Assembly: GCA_038277395.1 (NCBI GenBank)
Contig: CM076189.1
Location: forward strand, 215,180,011-215,244,010
DNA length: 64,000 nt
Source: Dryocosmus kuriphilus
Lineage: Eukaryota; Arthropoda; Insecta; Hymenoptera; Cynipidae
Direction of reading: 5' to 3'
Part shown: in pieces, positions 46,712-59,467 of the stretch
How positions within the stretch are numbered: the stretch's first letter is position 1
Layout of the letters: every line of letters begins with the position of its first letter
The notes under the pieces: generated by a model
Told to the model about the DNA's origin: nothing
Databases searched by the model: none
Seen by the model: the letters and a program-made list of their open reading frames with translations, nothing else
Position numbers and translations under genes: made by a program

Positions 46712-47750
46712 TTATTCACCAACTGTGATTAAATTTGAATCATTGGATTAACTTAATTTAATCAGTACATTGCGTTCCACCATCTTTTAAACCATGGTTA
46801 AAGAAGCCTAATCGCTGTTGAACTTTAATCGGTCATTTTTGGCTGATTAACGACTCAACCAGCGATTAACGTAGGTCAACATAACCTCAAAGTTGAAGTT
46901 CAAGTGTAGAGCGACAGTATAGAGGGTATAGAGTGAAATATGGATCAAATTTATAAAGATACTTTATCTTCATGTAATGATGAAGATGATTTTGGAATTG
47001 AGATACGGCCACGAATATTTAAAGGACGAAGAAACTGTTTTGAATTTTTGGATAATATGAATTTCACTACGCGATTTCGTTCGTCGAAATTTACCTATCG
47101 AAAATAGATATCGAAATTTATCGAAATCGAAGTTTGAAATCAGCCAATCAGAATCACCGTTACAATAGAAACACGCAGAAACTAGACTTATTGCGAACAG
47201 AGCATACAGTTTGCTAACCATAGTAGGCTTGCGCATAATAGTTCGCGACTGGGAGCGTTCAGTTTAGTTCGTAACCCCGTAGCGAACTAGGTCGCTCTTT
47301 TAGTTCGTTAGCTCCCATTAGCCCCGTGGTATATTCCTGTAGAAAGAGATTGACATGATAGTTGATCGTCGCTGAGGGCGGCGCTGACAGTACTTTGGGC
47401 CAACGAGAGCTACAAATGTATAGGAAAAAACGTAAAAATCTAATTTTCTTGGAATAAAAGCTTTCATCAACATTTTTTTTACAGAACATAATTCTAAAAA
47501 GTTTCTAAACTTATTAAAATCAGTATTTACCGAGAACTAATGAGCTAAGGAGCGAGGGATTTGGGAATTAGTTCGCATAGTTCATCTGTGGGAGCGGCTC
47601 TTCCGAACTAGTTCGTTTACGAACTACGCAAGACTAAACCATAGGTTAAAAATTTATGGTGGAACGTGTCACAAGTTAATGCTGATTAAGACGCTGATTA
47701 AAATATAAGCATGATTAGCTAATCATGGATTTAATCGCAGTTGGTGGAAC
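46712..47750. mobile_element. Inverted-repeat element of about 1.0 kb
   Basis: TTCACCAACTGTGATTAAAT at 46715 matches the complement of 47729-47749 (TTCCACCAACTGCGATTAAA), and pairing persists through GTTCCACCAT and TTAAACCATGGTT blocks. The interior contains further inverted TTAGTTCG/CGAACTAA phrases at 47240-47310 and 47560-47625. No coding frame. Confidence 0.65.
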
Positions 47751-49824
47751 CGGCCCTAAGGATTCTTTACGAGAAGAAACTTACACTCAAATTGATTTTT
47801 AATGGTACATTTGATAGCAGAGAGTTGGGCCTTCTTCTGCGGTATCAGTTTCTTGTAATTGCGACTTAATGAAATCAAGATGCTGACCTCATTTTCGAAC
47901 GATGCATGCACCTCCCCAGACACTACGATCTTGTTCCGTGAGCGGTAAATAAAAACAGTTTCTCCGACTGACTCATAATTATGGTTGTCGAGATGCTAGA
48001 CTGCGTGGAGGCAGAATCTGCAACCAATGGAAAACGGCGCTGGCAAGGACAGCGCACCAGTGGTATCACAAAGCGAGTTTATTAAGAGCCCGCAGAAAAA
48101 TATAACTCTCTAGACATTATTATTTATTTATGTCAGCAGCTAATGATCAACGGCTGTCGTGAAAGCGGTATATTCATAAGGAGGGCCGACTAAATCTCGA
48201 TTAAGGACCTTTTCTATGCAGATTGATGGGTTTTTTATTCAGAACTGAGAAATCGTCTGATTTATCACTTTCGCTTTCTAGGAACCGGATTCAAAAGACA
48301 CTTCTCATTCACTTAAATTATTTAATTTTTTTTTTAATAGAAAATTAATATCCTAATGAGAGCTAGTTTTTTAATAGTAGTGTATAATAGGGTTATTCAA
48401 AAGAAATGAATTTCGAACCTGAGTACGCAAATTAGCCTAAATTTTACTTCTTTTGTGAACAAACTAAAAAAAATTAAAAATCAGATATGATTTAGAGATC
48501 CCTTTTTGGAGATTTGTCTTTTTTATTGATTTTTTACAATTTTTTTGTCACTGTTTTGAAAATACATTTACAGAAGTATCCCCTTTTATATTACCATCAC
48601 TGGAAATAATTTAATTACCTTTTTTTAAACTCATTTTTAACGAAAATAATATTTTTATCTTGTTTCACATTTTTCTATAAGAATTTACCACCTTGCACAC
48701 CATATGGTGTGCCAATTACGAACTAAGATCAGTATTTTAAATATTTTGTTTTAAAAAGTTATTTATTTTTAACAGTAACTAAAAGTAAAATAATTTTTAA
48801 TTTTCTGTGAGAAATTATTATTAGTAAAAGGTGTAATATATATTCAATTATAGTTATTTGAATCAAAACGTGCCCAAGTAAGCTTGGAAAGTCAATAAAT
48901 TTTAATCATTCTATAAAGAAAAATTTTTCAATCTTTTTAATTATTATATAATACTTTAATGCCAAAAGGGGACTTCTAAATTTTATGCAAACGACTCCTC
49001 CATTCACACAGATAATTTAGGCATAAAAAGGTACCAACAGAACGTGTGTGTGTTTATATATGACGAAATTATTTTTTTCGTCTTACAAAATGAATCGTCC
49101 TACTCTACAATTGTACATAAAGACTACCTATAATTAGTTTCCAATTTAAATAAATGTAATTTTTATTACTCAATACATATTCTAACAAAGAGAAAAATGT
49201 CTCCTTTACCGGTGAAAAATTAAAAATTTTAAAAATGTGTTTTTAATAACAATTTTAGTAGCTCAAAGTTTAATACATTTAAAAAAAAATTTACTCTACA
49301 GAATTGATTGAATTTTAATGAATGAGGGCCCATTTTTGTCTTAACAATTTTATAAGACTTGGCGATGTTCTATTTTTAAATTAATATTCTATTGTTTAAC
49401 TATCACTTGGAAAAGTTATAAATTTAAATAAATTTTATAAGCAAATATCTGTAGTTGTAAAGTAAAAGATTAATTTTAAAATCTAAGACAGTGAAGTCTT
49501 CAAAAATTAAAATTTCCTAAAACTGATATAGAACAATCAACCATTTTTATATTAAAATTTTTCCTCGTCTAAATAAACATTTCTATCTCGGAATACGTGT
49601 TCAGTAACAACACTAACATTGTTTTAAATGAGTAATTACTTAAGTTTTTCAGGGACTTCCTAAACACGCTCGACCTCCTTAAGGTTTAGATTTATTTAAA
49701 AGCCGATTCTAAAGTTACTGACAGTCCGTAAGTTTATGTATGTAATTATTTCGTTTAAATTTTTTTAAACTTTCAACCAACTTTTGGAGCAGGACTAAGT
49801 TTGGATGAAGTTCCAGAAACGTTG
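47751..49824. other. AT-rich intergenic DNA
   Basis: No gene seen. A perfect 18-bp palindrome GCACACCATATGGTGTGC is at 48695-48712. Confidence 0.5.
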
Positions 49825-50432
49825 GATCTCCGATTTTTTTTAAAACTACGTATACTTATGTATTTTGACGCGCTGATTACGAACGTGATAGTGAAAATTG
49901 TCCATAAAAAAACGTTGAAAAAACATGGTTTTTCGCATTTATCTCAGTAAATACAAAAAATGTAAAATATTGTAGACCAAAGTTATAGTTCTTACAAAAC
50001 TACATCTTTTCCGTTATATCCATTTTTAGCCTTCGAGTGACAGTTTTTGAGATATTCGATGTTGAAGATAGAAAATCACACAGATGTGATATTTCTGAAA
50101 GTATTTCTGTGACCGGTCGCAGGGGTGCCTCTCCACACACACAAAATACTGGGAAGGGATAGGGGTGTGGTTTCAAGTATTAATACTCCTACAAAAAATT
50201 GCATACAACAAAAAAGACGTATTTTTTATGCTCTACAATTTTTACTTAAAACTTTTTTCGCTCAACCCAAGGGTTTTCAAAATAGAAGGGAAAAGCGGTA
50301 AAAAAAAAGTTTCTTGGTCTTTTGACCTTGAAAATAAAATTTGCGCCATTTTTCACTATCATATTAGTAACCAGCGCATCAAAGTACGTAAGTATACATA
50401 GTTTAAAAAAATCTGAGGTCTGACGTTTCGGA
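49825..50432. mobile_element. Inverted-repeat (MITE-like) element
   Basis: Arms of about 90 bp: AACTACGTATACTTATGTAT and TTTTGACGCGCTGATTACGA at 49853-49895 are met on the complement by AACTATGTATACTTACGTAC and TTTGATGCGCTGGTTACTAA (50365-50405). Inner stem remnants lie around 49910-49960. No coding potential. Confidence 0.6.
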
Positions 50433-50522
50433 GGTTTTAAATAAAAAATAGTTATAAAGTTTATAAAAACGAGGAAAATACCCATTTTCTTAATTACAAT
50501 AAATTGTAAGACTAAAATTCAG

Positions 50523-52972
50523 AAGAAATGAAGTTAGGTTTACTATCCCAGAATGTCAAGCTTGCGATTCTGGAGTGTCAAAATTTGAAGGTTAGGTTCA
50601 CTATCTCAGAGTGTCAAGTGTACGATCCTGGGAGTGTGAACTCGATTATCTTAGTGTCAACTTGAAAATCCAAGAATATTCAAGTCGAATATAGAAAATG
50701 GTTAAAGTTATTATGTTCATATACTCAAAATGATGATCTCTGTTAGTCAAATTAACTATAGCTGATAATCAAAACGACTGTATTTTATAATTGATCCGAC
50801 TATCTCGAGTAGTCAAATCTTTTTTTTTTAATTATTAAAAAATTAATTTGACCATATACCAGAAACGTCACGTGAGGTGGGTATATTTCCAGTTACATAT
50901 ATCTTGTGTTATTAAAAACCTATGCTAGTTTTTTTAATAAAACATAATAAATATGTAACTGGAAATACCGACATTACGTGATATTTCTTGTATGTTGCTA
51001 AATTAATTAAGTTTTTAAAAATATGGAAAATATTAATTAATGGATTAAATAAGTGATCTAAAACATTTTAATGCATATGTATGTTTTATTTCTATACACA
51101 ACTAATAGCAAACATTTACCCGGCGTTCCCCGGGTAGTAGTAGAGGCTAGCATATCTTTTCAATTAAGTTACACAAAATTAAACGTAACGACAAAAGTTT
51201 CATACATTTAATTTAAATAAATATGTTATACGTAATTTAATTATTCTTGCGCTCATTCATTTGAAAACAATGAATATTATATATTATTAGATAAAAATTT
51301 TATTCACAATAGAATTAAATCATTGCTACGAAATAACAAATTTTTACAAAAGTTACAGGGAATTTTTCATTCCTCTCGCACGTTCAAAATACCAAAAAAA
51401 AAGCAGCCAAATTTTCCTCATTTTTTTAAAAAATATTTCATCCATAAGAAAAAGTTAATTTGAAGTCACAAACACTTTAATTCAACCAAAAATTTTTACC
51501 TAAGAATATTTCGATGATCTGTTGGCTGCATTGCCAACTCTTCATGAGCTCTGTACGTAACTATATCCTGACGATGCCATTCCTGTAAAACAGCGTTGAA
51601 GGACAATCAATCAAATTATAGATTAAATAATTTTTTAAAAAATTGTAAGTGATGAGTAAAATAACCACAGTAATACAACTTTAAGAATTGTATTATTCTA
51701 ACCCTAACCTCAAAACTGCCAGTCTCGGGAGGTCTCGAGACTTCTACATTAGTTAAAATAGATACTTACCATTCACAATCACAGCAAATCACGGGAAATC
51801 ACAGCAAATCACAGAGCTAGTTTTAAGTAACACATTCGCAAAACGCAAACTTACAATGACACAGAGATACCCGAGATAACCGCCTCGGCGGCTCGGCCGC
51901 GTCGGTTACTCAGTTGTGAAGTTTAGCGGGATTAAGATCTTTAAACCGGCGCGCGCATTATTTAACCATCTCACAGTGTCGATCTGATTATTCTTGATAG
52001 TGAGTTTGGCCCTCTCGAATGTTACAAATGACTGAAAACAAGATATTTAACTTAACCATCCCAGAGTTTCGATTATATCATCCCTGATAGTAAGTTTGAC
52101 ACTCTCGGACGGTCAAAAGGAGTGCAAACAGGGTATTTAACTTGGCCATACTAGAGTGTCGATTTGATAATCCCTGACAGTAAGGCTGATTACACAGGCC
52201 GACAAATATTGACAAAAGTTCAGAACCAGAAACCAGATATAGTGTACCCGAAGGATTTTGGTGCGCTGAATCCGAATCCGAGCTCAGAATTACTCCATCA
52301 CGTCAGGTTTTCGAGATATCCTAACCTAAATGTGCGAAAAACACTGTTTTTCACTAAATTTGAGGTTACTTCACGTCTCGAATAAATTTTTTTTCCAAAA
52401 ACCGATGGCACAGTATTAAAGAAGCACTTGTACCCTTCAGAATTCATTTCTAAAATCTAAAAAATCTTTTTTTTTTTTTTTCGTTGAGATATCGCTGATT
52501 GAAGTTTAGAAAAATTTTCAAAGCAAAAAAAGGTTATGGGCTTTTGCTTTGAAAATTTTGCTAAACTTCAATCATCGATATCTCAACGAAAAAAAAAGAT
52601 TTTTCAGATTTTAGAAATGAGTTCTGAAGGGTACAAGTTCTTCTTTAATACTGTGCCATCGATTTTTGGAAAAAAAAATTTATTCGAGACGTGAAGTGAC
52701 CTCAAATTTAGTGAAAAACAGTGTTTTTCGCACATTTAGGTTAGAATATCTCGAAAACCTGATGTGATGGAGTAATTCTGAGCTCGGATTCGGATTCAGC
52801 GCACCTGTGTTATCTGCGGGTTGTTAAGCTGAACATAAAATGAGAGTCTCTTTGACTATGGAGAAAAAATTATGGATTGTACATGATACTGTCTGGAAGG
52901 TCAAACTGACCATTTAAATTTTGATACTCAAAGTTTGACTATCTATGTTTCTCCGTGTGGATGGTTCTTATT
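50523..52972. mobile_element. Longer relative of the CACGGAG inverted-repeat transposon
   Basis: 50533-50610 and 51945-52970 match 28760-29235 closely (for example TACTATCCCAGAATGTCAAG and CCGGCGCGCGCATTATTT), and the right end closes with TTTCTCCGTG. Between them lie about 1.3 kb that the copy at 28648-29235 lacks. The left terminus is not preserved. A further palindromic element (52193-52809) is inserted near the right end. Confidence 0.65.
52193..52809. mobile_element. Long-armed palindromic element, 617 bp
   Basis: It is bounded by CACAGG and CCTGTG with TTA on each side (52190-52192, 52810-52812), a target duplication consistent with PIF/Harbinger-like elements. Arms of about 260 bp (52260-52520 and 52545-52805) are near-perfect complements around a short centre. 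Comparison with the empty site in the relative near 29095 confirms the boundaries. The left arm has a 61-bp segment between CACAGG and GGTGCGCTGAATCC that the right arm lacks. Confidence 0.8.
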
Positions 52973-54126
52973 AAAACGCAAATAAATTTGCATGAAACAA
53001 ATTGTTAATTAACAAGTTACATAAAATCTTAGCTATCTACCTGACTAGTTTATTCCTACTTTTTTAAAGTAAAATTCATCCAAATAAAATTACAGATAAT
53101 ATTTCGAGAACAAAATAAGCTATCATCGATAAAGATTGAATAAAAATTACGATATTTTTCTAAAGCGAAAGATAATCTGAAATAACTGATGCTAAATGCT
53201 ACTTTACACTGAAGATTTATCCTTTGAAATATTATATATTTAACTATGTATTTTTTACAATTTTATCACCTATTTTAAAAGTTTTAGGCGATAGCTAGTG
53301 AACACTGAACAGCGTTAAATTTTAGAGATATCATTGTTTTCTTATTCAAAGGATGTATAAAATAGAATATATTTATTAACTTATTTATTTGTTCAGAAGT
53401 GGATTTGTCGGTTGTTTTGAAGGAATATTTTGAAGAGTAATATATTTTCTAAAGGTACGCCTCCATCGTTAGGTATGATGCTCGTTACGGATAAAAGTAC
53501 CCAATTTTCATAAATCCTACTGTCGAATCTGCCAAGAATGGAGAGACGAGAATGTAAATACGACATTAGAAAACACATCGTTAGCGGTAGAGGATGGATT
53601 ATTGAAACGCGAGAAAGAAGACCGGGAAGAGAATGTAATACTGGATATTCCAGACTGCTTGGCACGACGACAACAGAGAGCCTAGGAAAAAGATTCGCGA
53701 TGACAGATACTTGAATCAGCCGTCGATTTATCACAAGGCATCTTCCACTGTTCTTTCTTAATAATAAATAAAGAGGCGTATAGAACTATGGAGGAGACAT
53801 AGCGACAGTACAATTCCAAGTAGTGAGTGGAAACGTAGCGTAGGTAGAAGGATTCCTGTTGTTTTTCTTCTGAGGCTTATAATTCTATGAAGAAATCGAG
53901 ATTCTCCAGGACGATGCGACTAATGAGACTTCTCTTTGAAACTTCTGGAATTCGTGTTCTTCTCAAACTAAAAGTTATAACCTTGTGCTCTAACAGGATA
54001 CGCACGTGCCATTTTTGGAATTCATTTTTATGGAGTATTTTCTTTTTATAGTACTGTAATTTTGTTTACGTGCTTGTATTTCTAAAAGGATTCGGATTCT
54101 TTGAATTTTTGGGCCTTTTAAATTAT
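52973..54126. other. Intergenic DNA
   Basis: No recognised gene. The modest minus-strand frame at 53393-53734 has no known domain. Confidence 0.4.
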
Positions 54127-54739
54127 AATTATTTAGGGTTACCAGATGGGTCGGGCGAAAAACCAGGACACTCAAAAATTTCCGTGTAATCCTTGACACA
54201 AATATGGGAAATGGTATGAAGTATTTATTATCAAGTGTTATAACACAGTACTCAAAAAGTATACTTAGCGGTGTCACTAATTTTACGCAATAAATGTGCG
54301 TTTTCCGGTTTATGTAGATCATATATATTTGATTGTAGAAAAATAACCACTTTGTCAAAACGAAGTTTTAAACCTGTCAAAATTGAGTACTTTTTGATTT
54401 TTTTAAAAAAAGAATGGCACCCCTGACTTAATGTTAAGCTGGCATGAACACGTCGAGAAATAGATGAACAAATAATGCTGTCACATTCATCAACACGTGA
54501 TTAATTAAGACTCAATATTAGTACTCTCAAACTACCCTATTCCGAAATTAATTGCCTTATTTTTTTTTTTTTAAATGACCAGTATCGCTGAGTTAACGTT
54601 AAGCTGGCATGACCACATCGAGAAATAGATGAACAATTAATAATGCCATCACATTAATTTATCAATGCGTAATACATTAGTGCTCTCAAAATGCAGATAT
54701 TTTTAAAAAGCAACTCATATCACCGAAAAACAAAAAAAA

Positions 54740-55620
54740 TCTGCTCACTTCGTTCGCACATTCTCATCACGCGCTTCGCGCTCGGATGTTTTTGGTCCTC
54801 GCACTTCGTGCTCGGTTTTCGTTACTTGGATCTTAAACTTTCAAAACACCTACTCTTAATGAAATTATTAAATTTGTATTTTCTTAAAAATTAGAAACAA
54901 AATTATTTTACTTAAGGCTCTATCGACCTTAAGGAATACATTCTTATCACGATACTCGCGCTTCGCGCTCGTCAATTAATTATTTTTTAAATCTATTGTA
55001 GATTAGTAAAGTTTTTTTTGTGATTTTCTACATTTTTCTAAATTTCCACAATGCAGGTTTTCGATTCTTGAAAGTAAAACGATGAGTCTTATAAAAAGAA
55101 AATGGTCAAAAGCAAAAGTGTACATATTCTTCAGGTAAATAATTTTACTTCTTAATATTTTTTTGTGTGTTGCATTTTTTGACCAGAAAATAGAATTAAA
55201 ATAACAGAATTACAATTTTTTCGTATGTAGCATAGTTTTACCGGAAAGTGGATGTTTTGATTTTGTAAAAACCGCTTTTGACGGCTAAAATTATAAACGC
55301 TATTTAAAATTAATATTTAAATATATAAACTATATTATCATTTAAAGGGAACCTTCAATAAGTTCTCAAAAAATCTGTAAATAAAAGTATTCAATACTTT
55401 GTTTCATAGCAAATTTTCTCGCCCCAGTCTGGCAAGTATGTAATTCTACAGAAGTGTGGCAAACAAGGGTTAAATGTGGCTGGTTAACGAACTCGTCCTT
55501 TAATTTTGGACTGTGAAGAAGTGTGCCAAAGCACAATCCAATCTGATCATTTTTTCAAAAGTTATCGCGTTAACAGACGACACGACGACGACGGCGACGA
55601 CAACAGACAGACAGACACCA
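54740..55620. repeat. Inverted copies of CG-rich block and family terminus
   Basis: CATTCTCATCACGCGCTTCG and CCTCGCACTTCGTGCTCGG (54760-54815) are the complement of 42985-43130. The complement of the 42356-42480 segment follows at 55500-55620 (GAAGAAGTGTGCCAAAGC, ACGACGACGACGGCGACG). Part of the dispersed family annotated at 36.8-43 kb. Confidence 0.65.
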
Positions 55621-55895
55621 TCGTAGAAACCGTTTTTTCTCATTCAGGGGGTCTCAAAACGCGGAGATTTGATGAAAACTGGGGGTCTCAAATTTTACAT
55701 AAACCTCATACCTTCTCTGATGAGAATGTAAAAAATGCATTTTTCAACCCAACTATGTAAAAAATGAAGAAATTCACGTTTTTGATATACTTTAATCGAC
55801 TGGTAAGCATGAGAAACGTGATGAGAATGCGCCTGAGTAGCGGGCAGAGTTTTCAATAACTTTTAATAACTTTCTTATTAGCTTTTTAATAGTGT

Positions 55896-56246
55896 GGAAT
55901 GGAATGGAAGCTTCTAATGTGTCCCCTGACATTGTTTTTTGTATTTCTCCACTATTCCTTTGCACACCCCCCACACACATACTTTGGTGGTGGGAGGGGG
56001 ACCTACAGTTTAAGGTGGGTTCCGAACCACCAAGAACAACGGCTTAAAGTACTTAAAGAACCTTTTTCTCTAGAGGTACCGGCGCCACGATATACTGAAG
56101 ATGAGCAACTCCCTTGCTAGGCAAGTTGTTCACCGCGTGTGCCGTCGAGGTTCTTCCAGAGTGCGAGGCGGGAATCGAACCCGCAAGCCGAAGGAGTGAG
56201 TCTAAAGGCCTACACGCCTTAGCCCCCACGACCATCGTCCCACTCC
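55896..56246 (-). mobile_element. tRNA-derived SINE
   Basis: The minus strand starts at 56246 with a tRNA-like head: A box TGGTCGTGGGGGCTAAGGCG (56215-56234) and B box GGTTCGATTCC (56171-56181), inside a near-cloverleaf with a class II-like (Leu/Ser) A box. A body of about 230 nt and an ATTCC-repeat tail follow. GCTTTTTAATAGTGT is present at 55881-55895 and 56247-56261, an exact 15-bp target duplication made by LINE machinery. The anticodon arm does not fold well, so it is not a functional tRNA gene. Confidence 0.85.
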
Positions 56247-56329
56247 GCTTTTTAATAGTGTATTTTTTTATTAAAACAACTATTATACGTTTCATGAATA
56301 AACTATGCGTTGGATCAAAACATGGTTCT

Positions 56330-56975
56330 CAGAAAATTTGTAGATCTTTTTAAGATGAACAATTCTGCTTGTTAATATTTTCTCGTATCTCGCATAATTT
56401 TGCTGAAAAGTGGATTTATTTGTATTTAATAGCATATTTCACGAATATATTAAAAACTACGCATCTATTCAAAAAAAAAAAAAAAAAAAAAATGATAGAG
56501 AGAAAATTTGTAGATCTTTTTAAGGTGAACAACTTTGTTTATTGTCATTTTTTTTCTTATCTTGCACAGTTTATCGGAAAATTTGAATTTTTTATTTTTA
56601 ATAACGTTTTCTCGATTAAAACAAAAACCGTGCATTTAAAAAAAAAAATGTTTAATACAAAATTTGTAGATCTTTTTGAGTTGAAAGACTTTGTTTATTA
56701 TCATTTTTTTCGTATCTTGAATATTTTGTCAAGAAACCAGTTTTTTATTTTTAATAACGTTTTCTCGATTAAAAAAAAAAAAACCGCGCATTTTATCAAA
56801 AAAATGGTTAAAACAAAATTTGCAGATTTTTTTGAGATAACAATTTTACTCACTATTTTTTTTTTTTGTATCTTGCATAGTTTAGCCGGAAAATGGATTT
56901 TTTGATTTTGTGAAAACGGTTTTTGATGGATAAAACCATAAACACTGGTTAAAAACCGCTGGCTAACGAATTCGT
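56330..56975. repeat. Inverted copies of the ~155-bp repeat family
   Basis: Four to five complements of the unit (for example GTAGATCTTTTTAAG, AACGTTTTCTCGATTAAAAC) end in the family terminus TTGATGGATAAAACCATAAA and TAACGAATTCGTCC. Several A runs vary in length. Confidence 0.75.
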
Positions 56976-57863
56976 CCTTACTTTTTATGCCTCAAAGGAG
57001 TATGCCAAAGCGCAATCCAATCCGATTAGTCCTTCGAAAGTAATCGTAGGAACAGACAACAACGACAACAGACAGACAGACACCGAGTAAAACATGTTTT
57101 TTCTGATTCAGGGGGTCATGAAACGTCGAGATTTGATGAAATCCGTGAAAGTCAGTTTTCACATAAAACTAATATCTCCTCACTGAGATAAGAATGTAAA
57201 AATGAATCTGCTTTTCCCAAAATGAAACACAACTTGTTCGTTCGCTATTTTAGGACATACTAAATTTCATAATTTATCCAAAGACCAGCCTTATAACTTT
57301 TAAAAATACCATTCCCTTATATTCTGGTTAGCTGAGAAATTCAATAAAGCCTACTTTCTAAACATGGGATATTTACTAGCGGTTCATTAACACTTTCTGG
57401 TGTCACTTTGTCAAAAAAAAAAAAAAAATTAACTTAGAATAAACAATTTCTAAAATTAATTTTAACGTTTATAAATTTTTAAAATATATCAGTTTCATTT
57501 AGCGAGGTATTTTCAAAAAAGATAGAAAATTTCGATTTTGTGACTAACATGTGTCGCATTTATTAATGCATAATTAATTAGGTCTCAATTAGTTCTGAAA
57601 TCAATTTTTAAAAGTCGCTTTTCTCAGAGTTGTAAAAATCGCTAAAAGCAATTTTTTCGGAATCTATATAATATGGTAAATCTTCAAAAATATATAATTA
57701 TTGCGATTGTTGAAAAATAAAATATTTGCAGTCAAAAAGATTGGTTTCGTAAGAACCAGGACATTTTGCGTATTTTCAAGAAAAAACCAGGGAACAAGAA
57801 CAGACCACGAAAAAAGAGGACGTGTCCCGGAAAACCAGGACGGATGGTAACCCTAAATTATTT

Positions 57864-58514
57864 CATGATTTTAATTGAAATGGCCTCAAATAGAAGATAT
57901 GACAGAAAATTGAAGTTGGTCAATTTTGCGCGGGATTTAATTCAATCACGAGACAGGATTTGAGGTCCATGAACGAATAAGTAATATTCTCTGACGCATG
58001 GAAATTGGATAAAGTGCCAACCAAAATAAGAGAGTCGGCGGCACATTTTAAGTGTCACCTCGGTGAAAAAGGCATGTCGGTACACACGTCGTCAACGATG
58101 GCAACCAAAAATATGCCATCATCTCTCTTCAAAGCGATCCGTTGGTCCCCCAATTACACACTCCGAGACGTTGAGAGTAACGTCCCAAAGCCGAGGGTGA
58201 AGTGAAGTGAAACCGTAAAATTAAAAAGATGCGGCTAATTTGCGGTTCTCTCTTTCGCCCGCAATGTGGATCCTTGCAGCATAAAAAATCTGTAATAATT
58301 GGGTTATACATAAAGCCGATTCGATGCCGTTCAAGAGAAAGTATTAACACTTGAATCGCGTGACTTTGTTGTTCCCGCCCCTTGGTTTTAAGGGAAAATC
58401 ACTGAATACACTTTTCAAGAGAAATCTGTACAATTTAGGAAAACCCCTGCAGAAAAACTGGTTGTTTATTGACAGATCATTGTCAAAAAACGAAGCAAAA
58501 ACTTATGTTTGTCC
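57864..58514. other. Intergenic DNA, nothing identified
   Basis: A GC-richer patch at 58000-58210 contains a short frame without a known domain. Confidence 0.35.
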
Positions 58515-59467
58515 ACTTAAGGATACGTCCATAAATCTCTTGATTATCATGGGGGGGGGGGGGGGGGGGGTTACAAAAACATCATGGTCGATCACATGAT
58601 GGGGTGAGGGGGTTTCCAAGCTAATCACGTGATAATTCGTACTGTTACACTTTTTTGTTTTTCTAATTGTCTATAATATTAATTTTTATACACGTTGAAA
58701 TTTATAACACAAATAAATTATGAATTAGGAACCGTTAAAGTAAGGAATTAAATGTAATATGTTTAATTTCTAGACATATCTAAAAATAAAAACCCGATTT
58801 CACATAATCGATTTGAAAAATTTCATGTTATGCAGTCATTTTTCATAAAAATATACATTTTTTTAAAGACAAATGATAAGATTTCAAATTGATTACTTAA
58901 AAAAAATGTTTGGATTTAAATAGTCAACAAGTTTATAATAAGTATCAATATAGTCTCATTGAAAATTTATTTGAATCAAATTATCTCCAGATTAAATAAA
59001 ACTGAATACATGGTTAGTAAAATTATTCCACATAACATTTAAAAACATTTTTTTGTTTTTGAAAACTTCAAATATGGAAAAATTTTTGAAAGTAAAAATC
59101 TTTTCTCTATTAACAAATTCGAAAAGTTACGTTTGAAAAAAATCCACAATAGTAAAATTAGTTACAATAATAAATGATTTAAAAATCACTACAGATATTC
59201 CTGACGGTGTAATAAATCTGATTACTTTAGGTCCAAAATTTTCAACTAATAATTATAATTTGTGATTTGAAAGTTCAAAATTTAATTTCTTCTATTGAAA
59301 CAGGAATTTACAAATTAGATAGAGATGACAAAAATGTAATTCTTGTACTCAATCAATTTTAAATTATGTTACACAGATTAAATTTAAAAATAGGCAAAAA
59401 TTTGAAAAATTTTGAAAAATTTTGTTGAGACCAAAATTTTGAAAAATTCGAATTTAAAAAAAATGAA

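Larger units (their letters stand above)
54135..57855. mobile_element. hAT-like composite element with 8-bp target duplication
   Basis: The left end AGGGTTACCAGATGGGTC and the right end GGACGGATGGTAACCCTA are imperfect inverted repeats that share further CCAGGACA-type blocks. AATTATTT stands at 54127-54134 and again at 57856-57863, an exact 8-bp duplication as made by hAT transposases. The 3.7-kb interior is non-coding and filled with a direct duplication (about 54432-54530 and 54598-54692), inverted ~155-bp repeats, CG-rich blocks and a SINE. Confidence 0.78.

Noticed and set aside
50165..50401. Short Phe/Lys-rich frame
   Set aside because: It lies inside an inverted-repeat element, the opposite strand is equally open, and no domain is seen.
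56161..56246. Functional tRNA gene
   Set aside because: Good A and B boxes but the anticodon arm does not form, and the sequence continues as a SINE with target duplications.
56369..56905. 178-codon frame in the inverted ~155-bp repeats
   Set aside because: The protein repeats mirror the DNA repeat and are Phe/Ile/Lys low-complexity sequence.
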